A stretch of DNA of 63,917 bases from UBA652 sp964598235 (GCA_964598235.1 CAZRAY010000004.1:1-63917); one strand, 5' to 3'. Positions 52,760-61,679 are shown, counted from the stretch's first letter. The notes: generated by a model not told the origin, from the letters alone. Numbers and translations: made by a program.

Positions 52760-53614
52760 CTAGGTCACCAAACCCAGATTCTTGCAAATAGTGAGCGTTG
52801 GATCCGTCCGATTCATCGTATAAAAATGCAAACCAGGCGCGCCCGCGTCAATCAATTGCTGGCAGAAATAAGTGAGGAATTCGGTAACAAACGCCTGCAT
52901 GTCATCAGCATTATTTTCACCATAGGCTTCCAATTGCTTTCGCAACCATCGCGGAATTTCAGCGCCGCAAGCATCAGAGAAACGTGCGAGCTGGGCATAA
53001 TTATTGATCGGCATAATGCCTGGGACAATCGGAATATCAATGCCATTATTTTGGCAGCAGTCGACAAACACGGTGTAGGCATCAATATTATAAAAATACT
53101 GGGTAATCGCGCTATTGGCACCCGCATCGACTTTACGTTTGAAATTAGCAAAATCAACCGTCGCATTATCTGCTTGTGGATGCACTTCAGGATAACAAGC
53201 CACTTCAATATGAAAATGGTCGCCCGTTTCTTGGCGAATAAAATCAATCAATTCGTTGGCATAACGGAAATCACCGGGATCACGCATACCCGAAGGCAGA
53301 TCACCGCGTAAAGCGACAATACGATGAATATCATTGTCTTGGAAGGTTTGTAAATGTGCCCGAATAGCATCGGCTGTTGAACCAACACAAGAAAGATGCG
53401 GTGTTGCATCTATCCCTGTTTCAGCCTGTGCTTGTTGGATATCGATAACGGCGTTCAGTGTGTTATCTTGCGTCGAACCACCGGCACCAAACGTGACCGA
53501 ATAGAACTCAGGACGCAACACAGCCAAGTCCTTGCGGACTTGCTGTAATATCGCGATCCCTTTTTCCGTTTTAGGTGGGAAAAATTCGCAGCTAAGGATT
53601 AATTTTTGTGTCAT
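52760..53614 (-). CDS. metF: Methylenetetrahydrofolate reductase
   Basis: FAD-dependent reduction of methylene-THF to methyl-THF, the methyl donor for methionine synthesis. The 284-residue product has LSCEFFPPKTEKG, YSVTFGAGGSTQDNT, LRGDLPSGMRDPGDFRYANEL, AITQYFYNIDAYTVFV and GLHFYTMNR. It lies two bases after ahcY in the SAM cycle operon. Confidence 0.96.
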   Translation of the reverse strand: MTQKLILSCEFFPPKTEKGIAILQQVRKDLAVLRPEFYSVTFGAGGSTQDNTLNAVIDIQQAQAETGIDATPHLSCVGSTADAIRAHLQTFQDNDIHRIVALRGDLPSGMRDPGDFRYANELIDFIRQETGDHFHIEVACYPEVHPQADNATVDFANFKRKVDAGANSAITQYFYNIDAYTVFVDCCQNNGIDIPIVPGIMPINNYAQLARFSDACGAEIPRWLRKQLEAYGENNADDMQAFVTEFLTYFCQQLIDAGAPGLHFYTMNRTDPTLTICKNLGLVT

Positions 53615-53616
53615 AT

Positions 53617-54921
53617 TTAGTATCTATAATGTTCTGGTTTGTAAGGCCCATTTTTATCCATGCTGAGGTATGCCGCCTGTTCATCAGTGAGTTTCGTTAG
53701 GTTAGCACCAATTCGACCTAAATGCAGGCGTGCCACTTTTTCATCTAATGATTTTGGCAACACATACACTTCATTTTTGTAAGTATCGCTATTTTCCCAT
53801 AGTTCAATTTGCGCCATTACCTGGTTGGTGAATGAAGCAGACATCACAAAACTAGGATGGCCCGTCGCACAACCTAAGTTCACCAAACGCCCCTCAGCTA
53901 ATAGCGTAATGCGTTTACCATCAGGGAAGATAATATGATCGACTTGATCTTTAATATTGACCCACTCATATTGGCGTAATGAAGCGACATCAATTTCGCT
54001 ATCAAAATGACCGATATTGCACACAATTGCTTCATTCCGCATTGATTTCATATGGTCATGATTGATAACGTTGACGTTACCCGTTGTGGTGACAAAAATG
54101 TCACCCATGCTTGCCGCATCATCCATGTTCACCACGCGATAACCTTCCATCGATGCTTGTAAGGCACAAATGGGATCGATTTCAGTCACCATTACTGTTG
54201 CACCCATGCCTTTAAAGGCTTGCGCACAGCCTTTGCCCACATCGCCATAACCGAGCACAACACAGATCTTACCGGCAATCATGACATCAGTAGCGCGTTT
54301 GATACCATCTAATAAAGATTCACGACAGCCATACAAATTATCAAATTTAGATTTTGTTACCGAGTCATTCACGTTGATTGCAGGCACTTTTAATGAGCCG
54401 TCTTTCATCATTTCATATAAGCGATGCACGCCCGTAGTCGTCTCTTCTGATAATCCTTTCACCTCTTTCAATAATTCAGGATAGTCATCATGCATGATTT
54501 GCGTTAAATCCCCGCCATCATCCAAAATCAAATTTGGGCGCCAGTTATTAGGGCCAAAAATGGTTTGTTTGATACACCAAATCGCTTCCTCATCCGTTTC
54601 ACCTTTCCAAGCGAACACAGGAATATCTTGTACCGCCATCGCAGCAGCTGCTTGATCTTGGGTTGAGAAGATATTGCATGAAGACCAACGCACTTCCGCG
54701 CCTAAATCAATCAATGTTTCGATTAAGACGGCCGTTTGGATGGTCATATGCAAACAACCCGCAATGCGTGCGCCCGCTAAAGGGTTCTTGCCTTTATATT
54801 CTTCCCGAATTGCCATCAAACCAGGCATTTCAGTTTCAGCAATTTTGATTTCTTTTGCGCCCCATTCTGCTAGGCTAATATCGGCGACTTTATAGTCAGG
54901 TGTTGAATTTTCAATCGTCAT
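53617..54921 (-). CDS. ahcY: S-adenosylhomocysteine hydrolase
   Basis: Splits SAH into adenosine and homocysteine, relieving product inhibition of methyltransferases. The 434-residue product has AGCLHMTIQTAVLIETL, SSCNIFSTQDQAAAA, GYGDVGKGCAQAFKGMGA (NAD site), NVNDSVTKSKFDN, NIGHFDSEIDV and the C-terminal GPYKPEHYRY. It is the gene for which the upstream riboswitch ligand is the substrate. It sits between metK and metF. Confidence 0.97.
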   Translation of the reverse strand: MTIENSTPDYKVADISLAEWGAKEIKIAETEMPGLMAIREEYKGKNPLAGARIAGCLHMTIQTAVLIETLIDLGAEVRWSSCNIFSTQDQAAAAMAVQDIPVFAWKGETDEEAIWCIKQTIFGPNNWRPNLILDDGGDLTQIMHDDYPELLKEVKGLSEETTTGVHRLYEMMKDGSLKVPAINVNDSVTKSKFDNLYGCRESLLDGIKRATDVMIAGKICVVLGYGDVGKGCAQAFKGMGATVMVTEIDPICALQASMEGYRVVNMDDAASMGDIFVTTTGNVNVINHDHMKSMRNEAIVCNIGHFDSEIDVASLRQYEWVNIKDQVDHIIFPDGKRITLLAEGRLVNLGCATGHPSFVMSASFTNQVMAQIELWENSDTYKNEVYVLPKSLDEKVARLHLGRIGANLTKLTDEQAAYLSMDKNGPYKPEHYRY

Positions 54922-54943
54922 GTTCTTTCCTTAAATTAAATCA

Positions 54944-56104
54944 TTAAATCTTAGCGGCATCACGCAGCGCGGCGGCTTTATCTGTTTGTTCCCAAGTAAA
55001 TGCGGGCTCTTCGCGGCCAAAATGACCATATGCAGCGGTGGCTTGGTAAATGGGGCGAATTAAATCAAGCATCTTAATTAAGCCGACAGGGCGCAAATCA
55101 AAATGATCGCGCACGAGTGTTTCTAGTTGATCGGCAGGTAATTTACCTGTGCCAAAGGTTTCAACGCTGATCGATGTCGGTTCGGCCACACCAATAGCAT
55201 AGGAAATTTGAATTTCACAGCGATCCGCCAAACCCGCCGCGACAATGTTTTTTGCCACATAGCGCCCTGCATACGCTGCCGAGCGATCCACTTTAGAAGG
55301 ATCTTTACCCGAGAAGGCACCACCACCATGCCGTGCCATGCCACCATAGGTGTCTACGATGATTTTACGACCCGTTAAACCCGCATCACCCACCGGGCCA
55401 CCAATAATAAATTGGCCCGTTGGGTTGATATGATAAGCCGTTTTCTTCGACAGCCATTTTGCAGGTAAGGTCGGCTTAATAATCGTTTCCATCACCGCTT
55501 CTTGTAAATCAGCTTGTGAAACATCAGGGTTATGCTGGGTAGACAGGACGACGGCATCAATCCCAATTGGTTTGCCATCTTCATAAATAAACGTTACCTG
55601 GCTTTTAGCATCAGGGCGTAACCATGCCAACTCACCGTTTTTGCGTACTTCCGATTGGCGTTTCACCAAACGATGCGCATAGGTAATCGGCGCTGGCATC
55701 AACACATCAGTCTCATTGCTGGCATAGCCAAACATCAAGCCTTGGTCACCGGCCCCTTGTTCTTCAGGTGTTTGGCGATCCACACCTTGTGCAATATCGC
55801 TTGATTGCTTGCCGATTAAGGACATGACCGCACAGGTCTGCCCATCAAAACCTACCTCTGAGCTGTTGTAGCCAATATCCGTAATGGTTTTACGCACGAT
55901 ATCTTCCAAATCAACCCAAGCTGAAGTCGTGATTTCTCCGGCAATAATTGCTGCGCCGGTTTTGATCAACGTTTCACACGCCACGCGCGCTTGCGGATCT
56001 TGTTTTAGAATTTCATCCAAAATGGCATCAGAGATCTGATCGGCAACCTTATCAGGATGGCCTTCAGAAACAGATTCAGAGGTAAAAACAGAAAGTTTAC
56101 TCAT
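54944..56104 (-). CDS. metK: S-adenosylmethionine synthetase
   Basis: Makes SAM from methionine and ATP. The 386-residue product has FTSESVSEGHPDKVADQISDA, GAGDQGLMFGYA, DAKSQVTFIYEDGKP, GGPVGDAGLTGRKIIVDTYGG and AYGHFGREEPAFTWEQTDK. The ATG at 56104 fits the family; a second in-frame ATG lies two codons upstream. GAGG about ten bases before the start is the probable ribosome binding site. It is the first gene of metK-ahcY-metF behind an SAH-type riboswitch, an unusual order. Confidence 0.96.
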   Translation of the reverse strand: MSKLSVFTSESVSEGHPDKVADQISDAILDEILKQDPQARVACETLIKTGAAIIAGEITTSAWVDLEDIVRKTITDIGYNSSEVGFDGQTCAVMSLIGKQSSDIAQGVDRQTPEEQGAGDQGLMFGYASNETDVLMPAPITYAHRLVKRQSEVRKNGELAWLRPDAKSQVTFIYEDGKPIGIDAVVLSTQHNPDVSQADLQEAVMETIIKPTLPAKWLSKKTAYHINPTGQFIIGGPVGDAGLTGRKIIVDTYGGMARHGGGAFSGKDPSKVDRSAAYAGRYVAKNIVAAGLADRCEIQISYAIGVAEPTSISVETFGTGKLPADQLETLVRDHFDLRPVGLIKMLDLIRPIYQATAAYGHFGREEPAFTWEQTDKAAALRDAAKI

Positions 56105-56158
56105 GATCAAACTTGCCTCATTAAATTTAATGAACAGGTAGATGAGTGGGAGATATGC

Positions 56159-56193
56159 CGCTCATTATTCCAGTTACCTGTTAATAATGAGCG
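56159..56193 (-). promoter_or_regulatory. Alternative hairpin of the SAH riboswitch expression platform
   Basis: A perfect 11-base inverted repeat AATAATGAGCG/CGCTCATTATT (56183-56193 and 56159-56169) with a 13-base loop. Its outer arm covers bases 56189-56193, the same bases that form the riboswitch pseudoknot. The two structures cannot form together. No T run follows, so control probably acts on translation start or on RNA stability rather than by intrinsic termination. Confidence 0.6.
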
Positions 56194-56257
56194 CAGTTAA
56201 ATAAGTTAGTTGGATAAGCCTAGCAGGGAGATCCTGTCGCAGCGCTCCTTATCCAAT
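56187..56257 (-). promoter_or_regulatory. SAH riboswitch (ahcY motif) before metK-ahcY-metF
   Basis: On the minus strand this leader reads TTGGATAAG-GAGCGC-TGCGACAGG ... CCTGCTAGG-CTTATCCAA ... GCGCTC. The 9-base P1 stem TTGGATAAG/CTTATCCAA is perfect (56256-56248 with 56218-56210). The inner CAGG/CCTG arm forms P2. GAGCGC (56247-56242) pairs with GCGCTC (56194-56189) as the family pseudoknot. AGGAGCGCTGC and TAGGCTTATCC are the conserved words of the SAH riboswitch. These riboswitches activate expression when SAH accumulates. Matched by eye; an Rfam covariance search would be decisive. Confidence 0.85.
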
Positions 56258-56319
56258 GGGGCTATTCTAGTCTAATTGTGGAAAAAAACAAGGTTTGCTA
56301 TAGCAAATAGATGGTTAGC

Positions 56320-57195
56320 TTATGATTTTATTGGTTTTCTCGTCAGCCCAATTAACACTAAAAGCAAGCTAAGCATAATAAGTGCCCATGTATTAAGGGT
56401 CGGTATCGGCCCGATTGCATGAACGGCAACATTATCTAGCGCCGCGCCTGCGGAAAAGTCTGTTCCCGCAGGTTGAGGAAGGATAGATGCGGTTCCTGAT
56501 GGCGGAGTAGGTGTGAATCTAAACGTGGTTGTTGTTGTGGTTGCTATAAAGGTAGTCTCAAAAAAATCCCAAGTGTTGGGGCCTCTTAATCCAGCCACAG
56601 GGCCGACAGCCGTTTTTGTTAAGGTCTGAGTGAAGAGGGTTGCTGCTGCTGAATCTTCTATTGCTACTTGAAACGTGACGGTCTCGCCAGCATCATGACC
56701 TACATCTTCTCCCCAGTAAAAAGAGAGTACATAGGCTGCGCCAGGTGTTGTATTGATCGTTTGACTGAGGACATTAGTTGGAACAATTTCTACGGTTCCC
56801 ATAGGTTGTGTACCGTTTGGGCCAGAAACATAATTGTTTCCCATTAAATCTAAGAATTGATTTCCATCTTGAGCAAGCGCCCAAGATGGTCCAACATCAG
56901 ACCATCCATCAACATTTTCTGTAAAATTCCAGCCAGTCAGCGTGTTTGAGTTGTAGTCATTGCCAATAAAGGTACCATTCGGGCCTGTAAAACCATTAGG
57001 AAATGTAGCTACATTTGTGAAGTCTTGTGCTTCAAACGACCCGTTAGCAATCAGGTTTGGCCCTGCTGCATAGCTAACGTTGAGGCATAATAAGCTGCTT
57101 ATGGCAAGCAAGGACAGTATTATTACCCTATGAATATTCAGATTAGAAGTAGAGCTGATATCTTCTCTTTGTGATGATGCGTACATAATTAACAA
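56320..57195 (-). CDS. IPTL-CTERM surface-sorted exported protein
   Basis: The 291-residue product has a signal peptide after a 20-residue lead (hydrophobic about 24-42, cleavage near SYAAG), a DUF642-like carbohydrate-binding beta-domain (NLIANGSFEAQDF near 48, then beta-rich Thr/Pro sequence to about 255) and a C-terminal sorting signal starting IPTLNTW, a hydrophobic helix, and RKPIKS. The IPTL-CTERM tail is a known exosortase-like recognition class (TIGR04174). No exosortase gene is in the window. A matrix or surface role is inferred. It has its own gap on both sides. Confidence 0.8.
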   Translation of the reverse strand: MLIMYASSQREDISSTSNLNIHRVIILSLLAISSLLCLNVSYAAGPNLIANGSFEAQDFTNVATFPNGFTGPNGTFIGNDYNSNTLTGWNFTENVDGWSDVGPSWALAQDGNQFLDLMGNNYVSGPNGTQPMGTVEIVPTNVLSQTINTTPGAAYVLSFYWGEDVGHDAGETVTFQVAIEDSAAATLFTQTLTKTAVGPVAGLRGPNTWDFFETTFIATTTTTTFRFTPTPPSGTASILPQPAGTDFSAGAALDNVAVHAIGPIPTLNTWALIMLSLLLVLIGLTRKPIKS

Positions 57196-57266
57196 CCTTA
57201 AAAGAGTGAATTTAAACTGATTTTAGACTGTTTAGAATATGTATTCAACGATTATTTAAGATTCAA

Positions 57267-57971
57267 CTATGCAGTGTTTATTTTTAATAACAAACTATCG
57301 CCATGTTGTTTGAACCACAAGCGGGCAGATGGATAATCTGGATAATGGTGTGAGACTTGTTGCCAAAAATCTGCGGAATGGTTGAGATGTTTGATATGGC
57401 TGAGTTCGTGGATGATAACGTAGTCGATAATATCACTGGGCGCTTGGATGAGTTGCCAGTTAAACTGCACTTCACCTCGGGCATTGCAGCTACCCCAACG
57501 CGCTTTATAGGTGCGTGTGCTAATTTTCGTGGGGTGTAGACCGGTGATGGTTGCTAAGTGTTTTGTGCGTTGTTGGAAATAATCATTGGCTTGTTGGCGA
57601 TACCAGTTGATGAGCAGGCGCTGTATCGCTTTTGGTTCCGGTCGTGTTTTTGCGTGAATTTGCAGTTGTTGATCTTTAAATGTTAACGATGCTCTGCCTG
57701 TTTTCTGAACATAAACGAGTAGATATTCTTGGCCGAGATAGGCATGGGTTTCTCCAATGATATATTGTCGTTGTGTTGGTGGGGTTGCTTGGGCGAGTTT
57801 TTGTTTAATCCAATGTGATTTTTTAAGCACAAAGGCTTTCGCATCCTTGCGGGCAAGTGAATGCGGTATGCGAATGGTAGCACCCTCGTGCGACACTTGT
57901 AGCGATAGGCTTTTACGACGGCGACTACGGATTACTTTAACCTCGAAGCCATCGCCTTGGATGATGGTCAT
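57267..57971 (-). CDS. YgjP-type metallopeptidase (DUF45)
   Basis: The 234-residue product is a SprT/M48-like zinc peptidase: VIIHELSHIKHLNHSADFWQQV contains HELSH with the third His ligand eleven residues on, preceded by YKARWGSCNARGEVQFNWQL (the family RWGSC motif). The first third (about 5-90) is the YgjP beta domain. The ATG at 57971 is preferred; a GTG two codons earlier is possible. It is divergent from dusA by 77 bases. Confidence 0.9.
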   Translation of the reverse strand: MTIIQGDGFEVKVIRSRRRKSLSLQVSHEGATIRIPHSLARKDAKAFVLKKSHWIKQKLAQATPPTQRQYIIGETHAYLGQEYLLVYVQKTGRASLTFKDQQLQIHAKTRPEPKAIQRLLINWYRQQANDYFQQRTKHLATITGLHPTKISTRTYKARWGSCNARGEVQFNWQLIQAPSDIIDYVIIHELSHIKHLNHSADFWQQVSHHYPDYPSARLWFKQHGDSLLLKINTA

Positions 57972-58048
57972 ATTCACTCAGGGAATTGAAAGAAAAAAAC
58001 CATTTTACGGTATCATGGCATCCACCGTTAGATTATCAAGGACATGTT

Positions 58049-59032
58049 ATGGGCGCAACGCCTGCCTACCGCCTATCAATCGCACCAATGTTAGATTGGA
58101 CGAATCGTGATTATCGTTATTTTATGCGGTTGATTACACGGCATAGCTTGTTATATACCGAGATGGTAACGACGGGTGCGATACTTTATGGCGAGAACCT
58201 AGAGCGATTTTTAGGTCATGATGTGTCAGAGCAGCCAGTAGCTTTGCAGTTAGGGGGGAGTGAACCTGCGGCGTTAGCAGCATGTGCTAAGCTGGGCGAA
58301 GAATGGGGATATAGCGAGATTAACCTGAATGTGGGTTGCCCGAGCGATCGGGTGCAATCTGGGCGATTTGGAGCCTGTTTGATGGGAGAGCCAGCGTTGG
58401 TGGCGGAAGGTGTTTCGGCGATGCAGGCGGTGGTGGATATTCCTGTGACGGTAAAAACCAGACTAGGGATTGATGATCAGGATAGTTATGCTTTTTTATC
58501 TGACTTTATCGCGACCGTTTCTGAGGCAGGGTGCGAACAATTTATTTTGCATGCACGCAAGGCGTGGTTAAGTGGCTTAAGTCCGAAAGAGAATCGCGAT
58601 GTGCCGCCGCTAGATTATGAGCGCGTGGTGCAGATCAAGCAGGATTTTCCTAAATTGAAGATTATGATCAACGGCGGCGTGAGCTCATTAGCGGCGGCGA
58701 AGCAACATTTAACGCAGCTTGATGGTGTAATGATTGGCCGAGCAGCCTATCACGACCCCTATTGTTTAGCATCAGCAGATAAAAACCTGTTTGGGGATGA
58801 CCATGAGGTATTGTCGCGTCATCAGGTGGTGCGCGCCATGTTGCCGTATATCGAGCAACGGATGACACAAGGGAAAAGCCTGCAAGCGATAACACGGCAT
58901 ATGCTGGGGCTATTTCAAGGGCAGCCTGGTGCGAAAATGTGGCGACGCTATTTGAGTGAGAATGCACATGTTAAAGGTGCGGAGATTATGGTGGTTGAGC
59001 AGGCGTTAGAATTAGTGCCGGAAGAACCTTAA
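58049..59032 (+). CDS. dusA: tRNA-dihydrouridine synthase A
   Basis: FMN-dependent reduction of uridines U20/U20a in tRNA. The 327-residue product has LSIAPMLDWTNRDYRYFMRL, YTEMVTTGA, LQLGGSEPAALAACA, NVGCPSDRVQSGRFGACLM (catalytic Cys) and MINGGVSSLAAAK. AAGGA six bases before the ATG at 58049 sets the start; the longer frame from 57986 has no ribosome site. It is followed by an inverted repeat at 59043-59062. Confidence 0.94.
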   Translation: MGATPAYRLSIAPMLDWTNRDYRYFMRLITRHSLLYTEMVTTGAILYGENLERFLGHDVSEQPVALQLGGSEPAALAACAKLGEEWGYSEINLNVGCPSDRVQSGRFGACLMGEPALVAEGVSAMQAVVDIPVTVKTRLGIDDQDSYAFLSDFIATVSEAGCEQFILHARKAWLSGLSPKENRDVPPLDYERVVQIKQDFPKLKIMINGGVSSLAAAKQHLTQLDGVMIGRAAYHDPYCLASADKNLFGDDHEVLSRHQVVRAMLPYIEQRMTQGKSLQAITRHMLGLFQGQPGAKMWRRYLSENAHVKGAEIMVVEQALELVPEEP

Positions 59033-59042
59033 TTTGCAGGTT

Positions 59043-59139
59043 ATTCCCACGGAGGTGGGAATCCATTCGATTTACAGGAATTGTGTGGAAGCAGAAATAT
59101 AGCGGATCAAGTGGATACCCGCCGCCGCGGGCATGACGG
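59043..59139. repeat. Terminator-like hairpin and REP-like palindrome
   Basis: ATTCCCAC (59043-59050) and GTGGGAAT (59055-59062) form an 8-base stem with loop GGAG just after dusA. At 59111-59139, GGATACCCGC...GCGGGCATGACGG is a second palindrome. Its complement starts CCGTCATGCCCGC and matches the 61577 copy, so the two are inverted relative to one another on each side of the ABC-mutH genes. Confidence 0.6.
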
Positions 59140-59143
59140 AGGT

Positions 59144-59917
59144 TTATTTTCTTAACCCTGTCCCTTTCTTCAACAACCGCAACGCAAACCAACTCAATCC
59201 AATAATACAGCCAATGGTAATCACAAAGGCCGTGGTGACGGAGACATCCGATGTGCCTAGCATCCCATAGCGGAATCCATTAACGAGATAGAAAATAGGA
59301 TTGAGCAGAGAAGCTGTTTGGCCGAACTCGGGTAAGAGGCTGATGGAGTAGAACACGCCTCCGAGATAGGTGAGAGGGGTGAGGATAAAGGTGGGCACAA
59401 TGGATATTTGGTCGAAGCTATTGGCATAGAGGGCGTTAATAAACCCGCCCAGCGCAAACAGAATGGCGCTGAGGATAATAATGCTAACAGTGATAACCGG
59501 GTGGGCGATATGGATATCGGTGAAAAATAGCGAGATGATTGTCACGATAATGCCAACCAATAAACCACGTGCCACACCACCAGCAAGGTAGCCGATAAGG
59601 ATAAAGCTATTGGAAAGCGGGGCGATCAGCAGTTCTTCAATATGGCTTTGAAATTTGGCGCTATAAAATGAGGAAGCGACATTGCTATAGGCATTATTAA
59701 TGATCGACATCATGATGATGCCAGGGGTGATATATTCGATATAGCTGAAGCCATCCATTTCGCCAATGCGGCGACCAATAAGATTGCCGAAGATAATGAA
59801 ATAAAGTGTCATCGTGATCGCAGCAGGTAAAATAGTTTGTGGCCAGATCCGTAAGAAACGGCGGATTTCACGGATTAGAATTGTTTGCAGGCCGATCCAG
59901 TTATAGCGCGCGTTCAT
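59144..59917 (-). CDS. ABC-2 type permease (YadH-like)
   Basis: The 257-residue product has about six transmembrane helices and the ABC-2 signature: WPQTILPAAITMTLYFIIFGNLIG and YLVNGFRYGMLGTSDVS. Length and neighbours match E. coli YadH, whose export substrate is unknown. It overlaps the ATPase gene by four bases. Confidence 0.9.
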   Translation of the reverse strand: MNARYNWIGLQTILIREIRRFLRIWPQTILPAAITMTLYFIIFGNLIGRRIGEMDGFSYIEYITPGIIMMSIINNAYSNVASSFYSAKFQSHIEELLIAPLSNSFILIGYLAGGVARGLLVGIIVTIISLFFTDIHIAHPVITVSIIILSAILFALGGFINALYANSFDQISIVPTFILTPLTYLGGVFYSISLLPEFGQTASLLNPIFYLVNGFRYGMLGTSDVSVTTAFVITIGCIIGLSWFALRLLKKGTGLRK

Positions 59918-60843
59918 GCCTCTGCTCCATGGATGGTTGGCTCGACCAAGGTTAAAAACAGCTCTTCTAATCGGTTGGCCTTATTTTTCATACTGGTCAC
60001 GGTAATACCTTGCTTGCTTAGCTTGGTAAATAAGGGTGAAAGATGTTCACTGCTTTTTAAGGAGATCTCTAAGGTTGTCTCATCAACCATGATGCAAGAT
60101 ATACCAGCCAGCGTCGGGCAATCTTGAATCGGCGCGGCCAAATAGAGAATAAAGGTTTCTCGATCTAATCTGCCGAGCAAGGATTTCATATCGGTATTTT
60201 CGATAATATGGCCCTGATCGATAATCGCGATATTGCGGCATAGACTTTCGGCTTCTTCCAGATAATGGGTGGTCAGGATAATGGTCGTGCCTTCGGCGTT
60301 GAGTTTTTGCAAGAACGTCCACATAGAACGGCGTAATTCAATATCTACACCTGCGGTGGGCTCATCTAAAATCAATAGACGTGGCTGGTGGACGAGGGCA
60401 CGGGCAATCATTAACCGACGTTTCATACCACCCGATAAGGTGCGGGCAATGCTATCTCGCTTTTCCCATAAGCCGAGTTGCTTTAATAAACGATCGGCAT
60501 GCGGTTCAGCTTGTGCGCTTGGGATCCCGTAATAGCCCGCTTGGGTGATCAGGATATGTCTGATTTTCTCAAAGCCATTAAAATTAAATTCTTGCGGCAC
60601 AAGACCAATATGTCGTTTGGCTTCATTTATGTCTGTCGCGGTGTTTACCCCAAATACATGCACACTACCTGAGGAACGGGTGACTAAATCTGCAATCACG
60701 CCAATTGTGGTTGATTTACCCGCACCATTGGGCCCGAGCAAAGCAAAAAAATCACCTTGTTCGATTTCAAGATCAATACCTTTGAGGGCATGAAAACCAT
60801 TGGAATAGGTTTTTTCTAGGTTTTGGATTGAGAGTGCGGTCAC
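59914..60843 (-). CDS. ABC exporter ATPase (YadG-like)
   Basis: The 309-residue product has Walker A LLGPNGAGKSTTIGV, signature LSGGMKRRLMIARALVHQP and Walker B LLILDEPTAGVD, all intact. I start at GTG 60843, where GGAGA lies six bases upstream; a longer frame to 61077 would run into mutH and has no family resemblance. The sequence FFALLGPNGAG with the ABC-2 permease next to it fits YadG-YadH. The cargo is unknown. Confidence 0.9.
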   Translation of the reverse strand: MTALSIQNLEKTYSNGFHALKGIDLEIEQGDFFALLGPNGAGKSTTIGVIADLVTRSSGSVHVFGVNTATDINEAKRHIGLVPQEFNFNGFEKIRHILITQAGYYGIPSAQAEPHADRLLKQLGLWEKRDSIARTLSGGMKRRLMIARALVHQPRLLILDEPTAGVDIELRRSMWTFLQKLNAEGTTIILTTHYLEEAESLCRNIAIIDQGHIIENTDMKSLLGRLDRETFILYLAAPIQDCPTLAGISCIMVDETTLEISLKSSEHLSPLFTKLSKQGITVTSMKNKANRLEELFLTLVEPTIHGAEA

Positions 60844-60884
60844 GTAAAATCTCCATTTCTGACCCGCTAGGGTATCATGAGCGC

Positions 60885-61553
60885 ATGGATAAAAGAATAA
60901 CGCCCCCACAATCTGAAGCAGAACTATTAGCGCGCTGTGAACAGATAATGGGGAAAACATTAGGTCAACTGGCGGCCGGATTGGGTTGGGCTGTGCCGCC
61001 TGATTTGCGGCGGCATAAAGGCTGGGTGGGTGAACTCTTGGAAGCTTGTTTGGGGGCCGACGCAGGCAATCAGGCAAAGCCAGATTTCATCGGCATCGGG
61101 GTGGAGATGAAAACCTTGCCACTCAATACGCGTGGCGAACCGAAAGAATCGACGTATGTGTGCACTGTCTCGTTGCAACAAACAGGTGAACTCACCTGGC
61201 AAGAGAGCTGGGTGCGGCAGAAATTATCAAAAGTGTTGTGGGTGCCTATTGAGGCAGACAACGAGATTGCACTGGCGGATCGCTATGTGGGTAAGGCATG
61301 GATTTGGCAGCCGAGCGCAGCGCAGGAGGCTATTTTAGAGCAAGATTGGCAGGAGTTGATGGATTGTATTGTGTTGGGTGAGCAAGATAGCCTGACGGCG
61401 CATATGGGGCAGTATCTTCAAATTAGACCGAAAGCAGCGCATAGTCGGATACGATCAACAGGCGTATCAGAGGCAGGAGAAAAAACGCGGACAAATCCAA
61501 AGGGGTTTTATTTGCGGGCGAGTTTTACGCGGACTATTTTGGCTGGTGTATAA
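60885..61553 (+). CDS. mutH: DNA mismatch repair endonuclease MutH
   Basis: Nicks the unmethylated strand at hemimethylated GATC sites, directed by MutS-MutL. The 222-residue product has KPDFIGIGVEMKTLPLN with the catalytic Asp, Glu and Lys of the family, AGLGWAVPPDLRRHKGWVGELLE, and GFYLRASFT at the end. MutH occurs only in part of the Gammaproteobacteria, and implies Dam-type methylation of GATC in this organism. It is divergent from the ABC exporter by 41 bases. Confidence 0.94.
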   Translation: MDKRITPPQSEAELLARCEQIMGKTLGQLAAGLGWAVPPDLRRHKGWVGELLEACLGADAGNQAKPDFIGIGVEMKTLPLNTRGEPKESTYVCTVSLQQTGELTWQESWVRQKLSKVLWVPIEADNEIALADRYVGKAWIWQPSAAQEAILEQDWQELMDCIVLGEQDSLTAHMGQYLQIRPKAAHSRIRSTGVSEAGEKTRTNPKGFYLRASFTRTILAGV

Positions 61554-61576
61554 GGCAGGTTTTTTAATATAAACTC

Positions 61577-61650
61577 CGTCATTCCCGCTGCCGACTCCAT
61601 GGATGGAGAAGGTAGAGCGACGCAGGAAGCCAAAGCCGAGGCGGGAATCC
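61577..61650. repeat. REP-like palindromic element
   Basis: ATTCCCGC (61581-61588) pairs with GCGGGAAT (61641-61648), framed by CCGTC on the left and CC on the right. An inner hairpin CTCCAT-GG-ATGGAG lies at 61595-61608. The outer words match the palindrome at 59111-59139. Confidence 0.6.
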
Positions 61651-61679
61651 ATGTAATACGCAATGGATACTTGTCTTAG

